In this document: positions 38,170 to 45,512 of the stretch, in pieces
How the letters are laid out: every line of letters begins with the position of its first letter
Position numbering within the stretch: the stretch's first letter is position 1
Assembly: GCF_002930645.1 (NCBI RefSeq)
Contig: NZ_PSNW01000002.1
Span: 434,001 to 498,000 of the forward strand
Source of the DNA: Solimonas fluminis
GTDB lineage: Bacteria; Pseudomonadota; Gammaproteobacteria; Nevskiales; Nevskiaceae
Direction: 5' to 3'
Length of the DNA stretch: 64,000 bases
Translations under genes and position numbers: made by a program
The notes under the pieces: model-generated
Seen by the model: the letters and a program-made list of their open reading frames with translations, nothing else
What the model was told of the DNA's origin: nothing
The model's database searches: none

Positions 38170-39132
38170 ATGGCACCCCATATGCTGTTCGAAAAGCCTT
38201 TCATCACTTTGCCGCCCAACTCAATGGGAAGAGATTTCTGCATTGGGGACCTCCACGGCTGCTTGGAGATGCTGAACCGGTTGCTCTTCGAGGTCCGCTT
38301 CAACCCCCGACAGGATCGCTTGTTTTCCGTCGGAGACCTGGTGCACCGCGGGCCTTCGTCAGTTGAGTGCCTACGGCTGGCGGAAAAGCCTTGGTTTTAT
38401 GCTGTCATGGGCAATCACGAAGCCATGCAGATGGGGGCCTATCGTGGCGCCATTTCATCGGAACGAGGCCTGGTCTATTCGATGTGCGAGTACTTCGGTC
38501 CGAATGATCCCTTGCGGCCTGGCAATAACGATCAGGCACGCATGGAGAAGATACTAAGCCGTCTGCCGCTGGCCTTTGAAATTCTCCTGGCGGATGGGCG
38601 CAAGGTCGGCATTGTCCATGCCGGCCTACCCAACGAATGGACCTGGGCAGATGTTAGCGACATGCACGAGCATGGATCAGACCTGTACGAGAGATACGGC
38701 CGTCTTCAGAGACGAATTCTCTGGGATCGAAGCACGACGATCGCCGCTGGCATTGCTTCCATCCCTGACATCGAAAAGGACATCCACCGCCTGTATCCGC
38801 CAGCGACTCGCTTCGAGCACGAATTGGCGACGTGCCCCGTCTTGGGGCTTGACCTGCTGGTCTCCGGGCATACAACCCTGGCCTCCAGGCAGCCGCTTTT
38901 AGCGCGAAATCGTCTGCATTTGGACACCGGCGCCGGTATGGAGGATGGTCGACTGACCTTGGTCGAGTTGCTCTCGGGGTACTACTGGCAGGTGCCCGAT
39001 CCTCGACGCGAGCCGGATATGCCCGTGACCGAGTACGCGAGTATCCCGACCACGCTCCCTAACCTATCGTGGCTGAGCGATTCGGAGCGAGCGGTACTGC
39101 AAGTGGCCAACGAAAAATCAAGAGATCATTGA
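38170..39132 (+). CDS. Metallophosphoesterase, PP2A-like serine/threonine phosphatase
   Basis: 320 residues. The calcineurin/PP2A motifs are in order: GDLHG (26-30), GDLVHRGP (55-62), GNHEAM (81-86), then histidines in VGIVHAGLPNEW and VSGHTTLA near 155 and 235. They bind two metal ions. Bacterial relatives (PrpA-type) dephosphorylate proteins or small phosphate compounds in the cytosol. The His in HRGP replaces the more common Asp of DRGP. The gene stands alone on the island between the pump operon and the convergent XRE gene. Its role is unknown; regulation by the XRE protein is suggested by a shared upstream motif. Confidence 0.87.
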   Translation: MAPHMLFEKPFITLPPNSMGRDFCIGDLHGCLEMLNRLLFEVRFNPRQDRLFSVGDLVHRGPSSVECLRLAEKPWFYAVMGNHEAMQMGAYRGAISSERGLVYSMCEYFGPNDPLRPGNNDQARMEKILSRLPLAFEILLADGRKVGIVHAGLPNEWTWADVSDMHEHGSDLYERYGRLQRRILWDRSTTIAAGIASIPDIEKDIHRLYPPATRFEHELATCPVLGLDLLVSGHTTLASRQPLLARNRLHLDTGAGMEDGRLTLVELLSGYYWQVPDPRREPDMPVTEYASIPTTLPNLSWLSDSERAVLQVANEKSRDH

Positions 39133-39178
39133 TCTCGCAGCCTCGATGCAGACGTCTGAGTGTCCTGCTCGGTCCGCT

Positions 39179-39532
39179 TTATCCACCTCGTGGGTTCCCC
39201 CCGGCTACATTGATACGCCCACGAGAGGGCCTAATCCTATCAGCGTTCGGTGCCTTGCCCTGCAGTTGCGATACCTCGTCGCTCACCTGTCTGAGCAATG
39301 CGGCGGGCGTGGTCCGCGTGAATATGGCGTAGGTCAGCACGTAGAGGGAAAGCGGGCTGACACGCATCTTTCCGGCGAGGGCATCCACCTTCTCGAGCGT
39401 CGGGCTTTTCATCCCCCGTTCCAGGCTGCTGATATAGGTTCGACTCGAGACATCGCTGAAGTCCTCCTGGCTGAGGTCCGCATACAGGCGAACCTTGCGA
39501 AGGGACTCGGCAAACGCGCCTGCAAGCTTCAT
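39179..39532 (-). CDS. XRE-family transcriptional regulator
   Basis: 117 residues. The helix-turn-helix (about 19-45) includes LSQEDFSDVSSRTYISSLER, a clear XRE pattern, followed by a helical dimerisation part (LEKVDALAGKMRVSPLSLYV) and a disordered basic tail. It is divergent from the small gene at 39650; the shared upstream region has a perfect 10-bp operator overlapping promoters in both directions. That layout fits autorepression plus control of the neighbour. Its end is 46 bases from the phosphatase stop. Confidence 0.87.
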   Translation of the reverse strand: MKLAGAFAESLRKVRLYADLSQEDFSDVSSRTYISSLERGMKSPTLEKVDALAGKMRVSPLSLYVLTYAIFTRTTPAALLRQVSDEVSQLQGKAPNADRIRPSRGRINVAGGNPRGG

Positions 39533-39567
39533 GGTGGCTCCCGAAGAGGAGCCACCTATTTAGTTTC

Positions 39568-39603
39568 TTGCACACTATAGAGCTACAATCTATAGTGTTC
39601 ATT
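39568..39603. promoter_or_regulatory. Divergent promoter with a perfect XRE-type operator
   Basis: ACACTATAGA and TCTATAGTGT, separated by 7 bases (39572-39598), form a perfect dyad. On the plus strand TTGCAC (39568-39573) and TATAGT (39591-39596) have the ideal 17-base spacing, so the operator covers the promoter. Each arm also carries a -10-like TATAGT, one per strand. Confidence 0.75.
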
Positions 39604-39649
39604 AATTGCAATATCCCAAGGCCCGCGCTTTCCGCGCCGCAGCGACACC

Positions 39650-40045
39650 ATGCATCTGTGTCTCCATCCGGATAGCGGCGAACTAGAGCTTAGGGCTGTG
39701 CTGCCTGAGCATGTCGCCGAGGCGCTTGCGATCCAGCTGGAGCGCATTGCGGATAAAGTAAGCCGCGACGCGCTATTCCGTCGGGTGTCGACAGTTGTGG
39801 CCGACGCTGTTGCCCATACGTTGGACTTCGACCTGCAGCCGCCGACGGATCGACAGGTGCGCTTTGCCGGCACCATAGCTCGCCACCTGGGCGTAGACAT
39901 TCCCGCCGATGTTTTCCGCTTTCGCGGCCCCATGACGCGCTTCCTGGATAAGCATGCGCCCACCTTCCATGCCCGGGTAAGCCGGCGAAGCGGCTCGGCG
40001 ACGCCTGATGACGCCGCCGATATCATCGGGCGGCGCTGGTCCTGA
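39650..40045 (+). CDS. Small island protein of unknown function
   Basis: 131 residues, cytosolic, no signal or membrane segment. It begins MHLCLHPDSGELELRAVLPE and has an alpha-helical first half with repeated Val/Ala-Asp patterns (VSTVVADAVAHTL). It ends in a basic stretch (RVSRRSGSATPDDAADIIGR). I do not recognise the family. It is divergent from the XRE gene and shares its operator, so the pair behaves like a regulated accessory unit. The frame looks protein-like and its upstream promoter is strong. Confidence 0.65.
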   Translation: MHLCLHPDSGELELRAVLPEHVAEALAIQLERIADKVSRDALFRRVSTVVADAVAHTLDFDLQPPTDRQVRFAGTIARHLGVDIPADVFRFRGPMTRFLDKHAPTFHARVSRRSGSATPDDAADIIGRRWS

Positions 40046-40347
40046 TGCTGGGCTGTGCCATCGCCCAGAGGGCACGACATTCCCGCATGGGATGGCTTTG
40101 CAACCACAATCAAAGAGCTGCTTGGCTGCCGTGCCCCGGGATATTACAGAACGCCATCTCGTTGCGCACAAAACGCCAGCCAACTCGCGCGGCGACACCA
40201 GCAGACTTGCGCACTACCTTCTGACGGCGAAGCAGCGAAAAGTGTTCTCGATCCATCTGAATTGACAACGATATCTACTGCGTCGATTGTCGTTGGGATT
40301 ACCAAAGCGGAAGACATATCCAAGGCGAGTCACTTGCGCTGTGGCCT
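40046..40347. other. Island intergenic region, nothing recognised
   Basis: About 300 bases of medium GC between the small unknown gene and the end of the LysR gene. No gene, hairpin or repeat stands out; it may be another module joint. Confidence 0.5.
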
Positions 40348-41277
40348 TCAACCAAGACTTCCAGCGAACCGCTGTGCCAGCCGCTGCTTCTTGAACGCCT
40401 CTACCACATGCTCCACGAAAACACGGGTCTTGGCTGGCAGCATCGTCCGCGTCGCGTAGTACAGTGAAATAGGGCCAGCGTCCGCGTACCACTTCGGTAG
40501 GACACGCACCAGCCTGCCGCTTTCCAAGTGCGGCGAGGCATGCGGCACCGCGACTAGTGCGACGCCGAGGCCGAGCAGCGCGCTGCGACACATCGCCTCG
40601 GGATCGTTCATCACCAGCGTATCGGTCGTCTGCGCAGCCATCTCCTGGCCGGCGACATTCCGCATGGTCCAGTTACGGATGCGCCCGGTGCGGACGGACC
40701 GCATGCCGATGCCGGTGAACTTGAGCAGTTCCGAGGGATCGGTGGGCAGGTCTTTTCCGGCCAGATACGCGGGCGAAGCCACCGCGATGATGTGCGCCGG
40801 AGCCAGCGGCCGGGAGACGACGCCGGGCGCCAGCTCGATGCCGCCCCCGATCGCCGCGTCGAAACCCTCGGAGATCAGATCGACCTGGCGATTCTCGAAG
40901 TCCCAGTCGATGCGGATATTCGGGTAGCGCGCCAGAAACTCCGGCAGCAAGGGCAGCAGGTAATCCATGCCGAACGTCAGCGCCATGCTGACCTTGAGGA
41001 CCCCCGCCGGCTCCTCGTCATCCCGTGAGACATCGGCGATGGCCGACTGCAGTCCGCGCAGATGTCCACGGACCGTTTCCAGGAAGCGCTCGCCGGCTTC
41101 GGTAAGCGTGAGCTTGCGTGTACTGCGCTGGAACAGGCGCACGCCGAGATTGCGTTCCAGCATGGCCACGTTGCGGCTGACGGCCGCCGGCGTCAGGCCC
41201 AGCTGGCGGGCGGCGGCGGAAAAGCCGCCGTTCTCGGCGCTGCGGACGAAGGACTCCAGGTTGGCCAGCGTTTCCAT
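40348..41277 (-). CDS. LysR-family transcriptional regulator
   Basis: 309 residues starting METLANLESF. The winged helix (about 1-60) includes GGFSAAARQLGLTPAAVSRN, then the substrate-binding domain of two Rossmann-like lobes (about 90-290), as in regulators of the CrgA/DmlR group. The frame is open six codons further upstream, but METLANL matches the usual family start. It is divergent from the SDR gene, with about 115 bases between the starts that hold a small dyad, the classical layout for a LysR regulator and its target operon. Confidence 0.92.
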   Translation of the reverse strand: METLANLESFVRSAENGGFSAAARQLGLTPAAVSRNVAMLERNLGVRLFQRSTRKLTLTEAGERFLETVRGHLRGLQSAIADVSRDDEEPAGVLKVSMALTFGMDYLLPLLPEFLARYPNIRIDWDFENRQVDLISEGFDAAIGGGIELAPGVVSRPLAPAHIIAVASPAYLAGKDLPTDPSELLKFTGIGMRSVRTGRIRNWTMRNVAGQEMAAQTTDTLVMNDPEAMCRSALLGLGVALVAVPHASPHLESGRLVRVLPKWYADAGPISLYYATRTMLPAKTRVFVEHVVEAFKKQRLAQRFAGSLG

Positions 41278-41307
41278 GCTTCGCCCTATTTTCAATCAAA
41301 AGTAATA

Positions 41308-41323
41308 AATGAAACCAATCATT
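41308..41323. promoter_or_regulatory. Candidate LysR binding dyad
   Basis: AATGA, AACCAA, TCATT: a 5-bp dyad with a 6-base spacer, containing a TGA...TCA core and flanked by GTAAT and AC. It lies midway between the divergent LysR and SDR starts. Confidence 0.45.
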
Positions 41324-41391
41324 ACCCACTAATCAAGGGTCAATCAAGTTGGGAGACTGGCCTCACTTTCCAACCCCGCAGGAGATTCACC

Positions 41392-42141
41392 ATGAACCAG
41401 CAGCTCCCCCTCAGCGGCAAGGTCGCCCTCGTCACCGGCGGCTCACGCTCTATCGGCGCCAGCATCGCGAAGCGGCTCGCCCGCGATGGCGCCGCCGTCG
41501 CCATCACCTACAGCGCGTCTCCGGACAAGGCGCAGGCCGTCGTGGATGAGATCCAGGCGGCGGGCGGCCGGGCTGTTGCCATCCAGGCGGACGCGGGCAA
41601 CGCCGAAGCCGTGCGCGCCTCGGTGCGCCAGACGGTGGCGGAGCTGGGCGGCATCGACATCCTGGTGAACAACGCCGGTATCGCCATCAACGCGCCGATC
41701 GACGAGTACAAGCTGGAGGACTACCAGCGCATGATCGATGTCAACGTCACCGGCGTGTTCGTGGCGACCCAGGAGGCCGTGCGGCATATGAAGAAAGGCG
41801 GCCGGGTGATCCACATCGGCAGCTCGATGACGCGCTATGCGGCTTTCGGTACCGCGTCCGTGTACACACTGACCAAGAGCGCGGTGTCGGGCTTCAACCG
41901 CAGCCTGGCCCGTGACGTCGGGCCGCGCGGCATCACGGTCAACACGGTCCATCCCGGTCCGACGGACACGGACATGAACCCAGCCACTGGCCCCGTCGCG
42001 CAGATCGTGGGCCCGGGCCTGGCGCTCGGCCGCTACGGTCAGCCGGGCGAGATCGCCGGCGTGGTGGCCTTCCTCGCCGGACCGGACGGCTCCTTCGTCA
42101 CGGGTGCCGACATCGTCGCTGACGGCGGCTTTACTGCCTGA
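41392..42141 (+). CDS. SDR family oxidoreductase (3-oxoacyl-ACP reductase-like)
   Basis: 249 residues. Cofactor motif VTGGSRSIGASIAKRLA near residue 13, NNAG at about 90, Ser in IHIGSS and catalytic YTLTK near 160, C-terminal VTGADIVADGGFTA. It matches the FabG-like SDR group that often sits beside LysR regulators and reduces small carbonyl compounds using NAD(P)H. A clear ribosome site (GGAGA) precedes the ATG. It is followed after 16 bases by the F420-reductase-like gene; both are likely controlled by the divergent LysR protein. Confidence 0.93.
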   Translation: MNQQLPLSGKVALVTGGSRSIGASIAKRLARDGAAVAITYSASPDKAQAVVDEIQAAGGRAVAIQADAGNAEAVRASVRQTVAELGGIDILVNNAGIAINAPIDEYKLEDYQRMIDVNVTGVFVATQEAVRHMKKGGRVIHIGSSMTRYAAFGTASVYTLTKSAVSGFNRSLARDVGPRGITVNTVHPGPTDTDMNPATGPVAQIVGPGLALGRYGQPGEIAGVVAFLAGPDGSFVTGADIVADGGFTA

Positions 42142-42157
42142 TACGTAGGAGACCTCC

Positions 42158-42760
42158 ATGAGCACTATCGGAATCATCGGCGCCGGCAGCATCGGCTCGG
42201 CGTTTGCTCGCGCGCTGGCGCGCGCCGGCCTCCAGGCCACTCTCGCCAATAGCCGCGGCCCGCAATCGCTCGCGCAACTGGTCAAGGAACTCGGGCCCTC
42301 GATCATGGCGGGGACGCGAGAGGAAGCGGCGTCGAAGGACATCGTCCTGGTCGCGGTGAACTGGTCGAAGCTGCCGGAGGCGCTGAAGGGACTGCCGGAC
42401 TGGGATGGTCGCATCGTCATCGACGCGAACAATCCGATCGAGGCGCCGCTGTTTCAGCCGGCCGAGCTGCATGGCCGTGTATCGAGCGAGGTGTTTTCGG
42501 ACCTCGTTCCGGGCGCGAAGGTGGTGAAGACCTTCAACCACCTGCAGCCCGCGCTGGTTTCAGGTGATCCTCGGGCTGAGGGTGGACGGCGCGTGCTGTT
42601 CGTGTCGGGCGACGATGCAGCGGCCAAGGCCAAGGTGACTGCGCTCATCGACCGGCTCGGCTTCTTCGCGATGGACCTCGGTCCATTGGCGGTGGGTGGC
42701 CGGCTGGCTCAGTTCCCGGGTGGGTCGCTGCCTACGCACAATCTGGTGAAGTTCGGCTGA
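42158..42760 (+). CDS. NADPH-dependent F420 reductase-like oxidoreductase
   Basis: 200 residues. The N-terminal Rossmann motif IGIIGAGSIGSAFARALARA binds NADP, followed by NSRGP and DANNPIE, the pattern of the short NADP oxidoreductase/F420-dependent family found in bacteria without F420. A ribosome site (AGGAGA) precedes the start. The C-terminus (LAQFPGGSLPTHNLVKFG) is typical of the family. Second gene of the LysR-controlled pair; a terminator-like hairpin follows. Confidence 0.9.
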   Translation: MSTIGIIGAGSIGSAFARALARAGLQATLANSRGPQSLAQLVKELGPSIMAGTREEAASKDIVLVAVNWSKLPEALKGLPDWDGRIVIDANNPIEAPLFQPAELHGRVSSEVFSDLVPGAKVVKTFNHLQPALVSGDPRAEGGRRVLFVSGDDAAAKAKVTALIDRLGFFAMDLGPLAVGGRLAQFPGGSLPTHNLVKFG

Positions 42761-42774
42761 GGCAGCCCTAAGAT

Positions 42775-42802
42775 GGGCGCCGATCTTCATCGATCGGCGC
42801 CC
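42775..42802 (+). terminator. Stem-loop after the SDR/F420-type operon
   Basis: GGGCGCCGATC, loop TTCATC, GATCGGCGCCC: a perfect 11-bp stem, 14 bases after the stop. A weak T-rich stretch (GCTTGTTG) follows. Confidence 0.75.
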
Positions 42803-43137
42803 GCTTGTTGCGGTCAAGGGTGCGCAGGCTCAGGGAGGAGGGTGAGCAGGAAGCTGATGCCGTTGAGCAACTGGCTGATGTAAATGCGCAGCGTCTTGGC
42901 GTCAGTGCGCATTTGCTAGGGGGCCGATGCGCAGACCGGCTGGCGTGGGGCAGACGATTCGCTGGTTGCGGCGCCAGAGTCGTTGAACGACACTGAAGAC
43001 CGAGACTCCCGGTTCGCTGTGAGACCAAGCTCATCGAAACCAGTCGAATCAGCTTTAGCCCGGCAGCGCCCGATTCGGCTACAAGAAACAAATCGGCTGC
43101 CATCGGATACATCAATTTATTCATGCATTTATTAATA
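42803..43137. other. Right end region of the island, no gene recognised
   Basis: About 335 bases between the last terminator and the right terminal repeat. Composition becomes AT-rich toward the end. Short open frames look non-coding. Confidence 0.5.
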
Positions 43138-43163
43138 TGCTGAACGATTTATATCCGATAGAA
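43138..43163 (-). repeat. Right terminal inverted repeat of the island
   Basis: Read inward on the minus strand it begins TTCTATCGGATATAAAT and ends GTTCAGCA. It agrees with the left end (20422-20447) at 20 of 26 positions, with the longest identical blocks TTCTA, TAAAT and GTTCA. Confidence 0.85.
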
Positions 43164-43169
43164 GGAAAA
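43164..43169. other. Right junction: presumed recombination spacer (GGAAAA)
   Basis: These six bases stand where the host gene should read GGCAAG. They also encode Gly-Lys in the ttcA frame; the two differing bases are both third codon positions. They were probably brought in with the element. Confidence 0.65.
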
Positions 43170-43889
43170 GACAGCTACACCCTGCTGGACATGCTGCTGC
43201 AGCTGCAGCAGAAGGCGCCGGTGAAGTTCGAGCTGCTGGCGGTGAACCTGGACCAGAAGCAGCCGGGCTTCCCCGAGCACATCCTGCCGGAATACCTGAA
43301 GTCGCTGGGCGTGCCGTACCACATCATCGAGCAGGACACCTACTCGGTGGTCAAGCGCGTGATCCCGGAAGGCAAGACCATGTGCTCGCTGTGCTCGCGC
43401 CTGCGCCGCGGCTCGCTGTACAGCTACGCCGCCGAGCACGGCTACACCAAGATCGCGCTGGGGCACCACAAGGACGACATCGTCGCCACCTTCTTCCTCA
43501 ACCTGTTCCACGGCGGCAAGCTGTCCGCCATGCCGCCCAAGCTGCAATCCGACGACGGCCGCAACGTGGTGATCCGCCCGCTGGCCTACTGCCGCGAGCG
43601 CGACATCGCCGCCTACGCCCAGCTCAAGCAGTTCCCCATCATCCCCTGCAACCTCTGCGGTTCGCAGGAGCAGTTGCAGCGCAAGCAGGTGCGCCGCATG
43701 ATGGAAGGCTGGGAGAAGGAGCACCCGGCGCGCATCGAGCAGGTCTTCGCGTCGCTGACCAACGTGGCGCCCTCGCAGCTGGCCGATCCGAAGCTGTTCG
43801 ACTTCGCCGGCCTGGGCGGCGACAGCCGCGGCGGCGGCGACTGGCTGATGCCGGGCGCCGAAGCCGGCGACGAGTCCGGCCATGTTTGA
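43170..43889 (+). pseudogene. ttcA: 3' fragment of host ttcA
   Basis: Continues host TtcA from the Asp of the PP-loop ([17 protein letters not shown]) through [34 protein letters not shown] and PCNLCGSQE to the natural C-terminus. The frame is uninterrupted, so insertion is recent enough to have left no decay. The right repeat and spacer supply an ATG and 10 extra codons (start at 43137, [10 protein letters not shown]). A product lacking the Ser-Gly-Gly half of the PP-loop could be made but should not bind ATP. It overlaps the next gene by 8 bases. Confidence 0.95.
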
Positions 43890-44565
43890 CGACCCCGGCC
43901 GCCTCTACTTCTTCTTCGACTTCATCTCCCACAACGCCTGGCTGGCCTGGAACCGCATCCCCGAGCTGGCCCGGCGGCATGGCCTGGCGCTGGAGCCGGT
44001 CCCGGTGCTGTTCGCCGGCCTGCTCAATGCCCATGGCCAGAAGGGACCGGCCGAGGTGCCGGCCAAGAACCAGTGGATGATCTGGAACGTGCTGCGCAAG
44101 GCCCGCCAGCTCGGCATCCCGCTGGCGCCGCCGCACTCGCATCCCTTCAATCCCCTGCTGCCGCTGCGCCTGGCCTGCTGCGGGCAGGATGCCGACCAGC
44201 GCCTGAAGCTGATCGACGCCCTGTTCCGCGCCGCCTGGGCCGAGGGCCGGCCGGTGAGCGAGGCCGAGGCGCTGCGCTCGGTGCTGGCGGAGTCCGGTGT
44301 CGACGCCGATACCTGGCTCAGCGAAGCGGCCTCCGCGCCGGCCAAGGATCGCCTGCGGCGCAACACCGAAGCGGCGGTCGCCGCCGGGGTCTTCGGCGTG
44401 CCGGCGATGCGGGTCTGCAAGGCGCCGGGGCACGCGGAACTGTTCTGGGGATTCGACGATCTGGAATACATGGACCTGTTCCTGCAGGGCCGTGATCCGC
44501 TGGGCACGCGCGAAGAGCACGCCGCCTGGCTGCAGGTGCGCCCGAGCGCGCAGAGGCCTCGCTGA
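43882..44565 (+). CDS. DsbA-fold 2-hydroxychromene-2-carboxylate isomerase-like protein
   Basis: 227 residues. The N-terminus [19 protein letters not shown] and the helical insert with [19 protein letters not shown] match the HCCA isomerase/NahD (kappa-class GST-like) family, which carries a DsbA-like thioredoxin fold without the CxxC. Members are glutathione-dependent isomerases of aromatic breakdown, but many have unknown substrates. It starts 8 bases before the ttcA stop, so before the insertion it would have been cotranscribed with ttcA. Confidence 0.88.
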   Translation: MFDDPGRLYFFFDFISHNAWLAWNRIPELARRHGLALEPVPVLFAGLLNAHGQKGPAEVPAKNQWMIWNVLRKARQLGIPLAPPHSHPFNPLLPLRLACCGQDADQRLKLIDALFRAAWAEGRPVSEAEALRSVLAESGVDADTWLSEAASAPAKDRLRRNTEAAVAAGVFGVPAMRVCKAPGHAELFWGFDDLEYMDLFLQGRDPLGTREEHAAWLQVRPSAQRPR

Positions 44566-44566
44566 C

Positions 44567-45499
44567 ATGAACATCATCCGCCGCTGCCTGTTGCCGCTGC
44601 TGGGCCTGCTGGCCGCGCTGCCGGCGCTGGCCCAGGAACCCTCGCGGGCTCCCTTCCTGTGGGAGGTCGAGGGCGGCAAGGCGCGCCACTACCTGCTGGG
44701 CTCGGTCCACCTGCTGCCGGAGGACGCCGGGCAGTTGCCCGACGGCCTGGAGCAGGCCTACCTGCGCTCCGCCGAGCTGATCTTCGAAAGCGACATCGCC
44801 GCGCTGTCGTCGCCGGAGATGCAGGCCAAGCTGCTGGCGGCGGCCAAGGCCGAGAAGCCGCTCAAGGCCAGCGTCGCGCCTGCCCTCTACGAGCGCCTGG
44901 TGCGACGCGCCGCCGACGTCGGCATGCCGATGGCGCTTTGCGAGCCCTTCCGCGCCTGGTTCTGTGCGCTGTCGCTGGAACTGTTCAGCTACCAGCACGC
45001 AGGCTTCCGTGCCGACCTGGGCATCGACCAGCAGTTCTTCCAGCGTGCCGTGCAGGACGAAAAGCCGGTGCGCTGGCTGGAAGAACCGCAGGCGCACCTG
45101 GCGCTGTTCATCGACACCACGCCGGCGCAGTCCGAGCAGTTCCTCTCCGCCACCGTGGACGAGCTGGTGGAGGCCGGCACGGAGCCGGAGGACCTGCTGC
45201 GCACCTGGCGCGAAGGCGACGCCGAGGCGCTGGAACAGGTCGCCGGGCAGCTGAAGGCCCGTGCCCCGCTGGTCTACGAGCGGCTGCTGGCGGCGCGCAA
45301 CCGCGCCTGGCTGCCGCGGCTGCAGGCCGCGATGGACGGCGACAAGCCGCAGATGGTGGTCGTGGGCGCCGCACATCTCTACGGCCCCGACGGGCTGGTG
45401 GCGCTGCTGCGCCAGAAGGGCTACCGCATCCAGCAGGCCGACCAGGCTGCCGCCGGGTCGCCGCGGCGGGCGCTGCCGCCGCAGGCGCGGCTGCGCTGA
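44567..45499 (+). CDS. TraB/GumN family protein
   Basis: 310 residues. The N-terminus is a Sec signal peptide ending ALPALAQ, so it is exported. The conserved TraB/GumN blocks are HYLLGSVHLLPEDAGQLPDG (GSVH with the first metal-type His), LIFESDIAAL, and the C-terminal MVVVGAAHLYGPDGLVALL. The family has a fold related to EreA/Tiki metal hydrolases, but bacterial GumN-like members are uncharacterised. It follows the isomerase after 1 base and is convergent with the GST gene. Confidence 0.88.
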   Translation: MNIIRRCLLPLLGLLAALPALAQEPSRAPFLWEVEGGKARHYLLGSVHLLPEDAGQLPDGLEQAYLRSAELIFESDIAALSSPEMQAKLLAAAKAEKPLKASVAPALYERLVRRAADVGMPMALCEPFRAWFCALSLELFSYQHAGFRADLGIDQQFFQRAVQDEKPVRWLEEPQAHLALFIDTTPAQSEQFLSATVDELVEAGTEPEDLLRTWREGDAEALEQVAGQLKARAPLVYERLLAARNRAWLPRLQAAMDGDKPQMVVVGAAHLYGPDGLVALLRQKGYRIQQADQAAAGSPRRALPPQARLR

Positions 45500-45512
45500 A
45501 GGACCTGGCGGC

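Larger units (their letters stand above)
20422..43169 (+). mobile_element. GInt/Tn554-like genomic island inserted in the PP-loop codons of ttcA and carrying a replacement ttcA
   Basis: About 22.7 kb. The boundaries are set by the interrupted ttcA reading frame and by 26-base imperfect inverted repeats just inside each junction. The left end carries ginA-ginB-ginC-ginD-like recombination genes followed by a second ttcA; the rest is cargo. Base composition falls clearly in the recombinase genes and second ttcA compared with the flanks, while the cargo operon is closer to the host, so the island is a mosaic. No tRNA is involved in the attachment site, and no conjugation, replication or plasmid-partition genes were seen. 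Movement by excision as a circle is known for GInt islands and inferred here. Confidence 0.93.

Noticed and set aside
43164-43169. Long direct repeats at the island ends as in ordinary integrase islands
   Set aside because: Only a six-base spacer with two mismatches is shared; the real terminal similarity is inverted.
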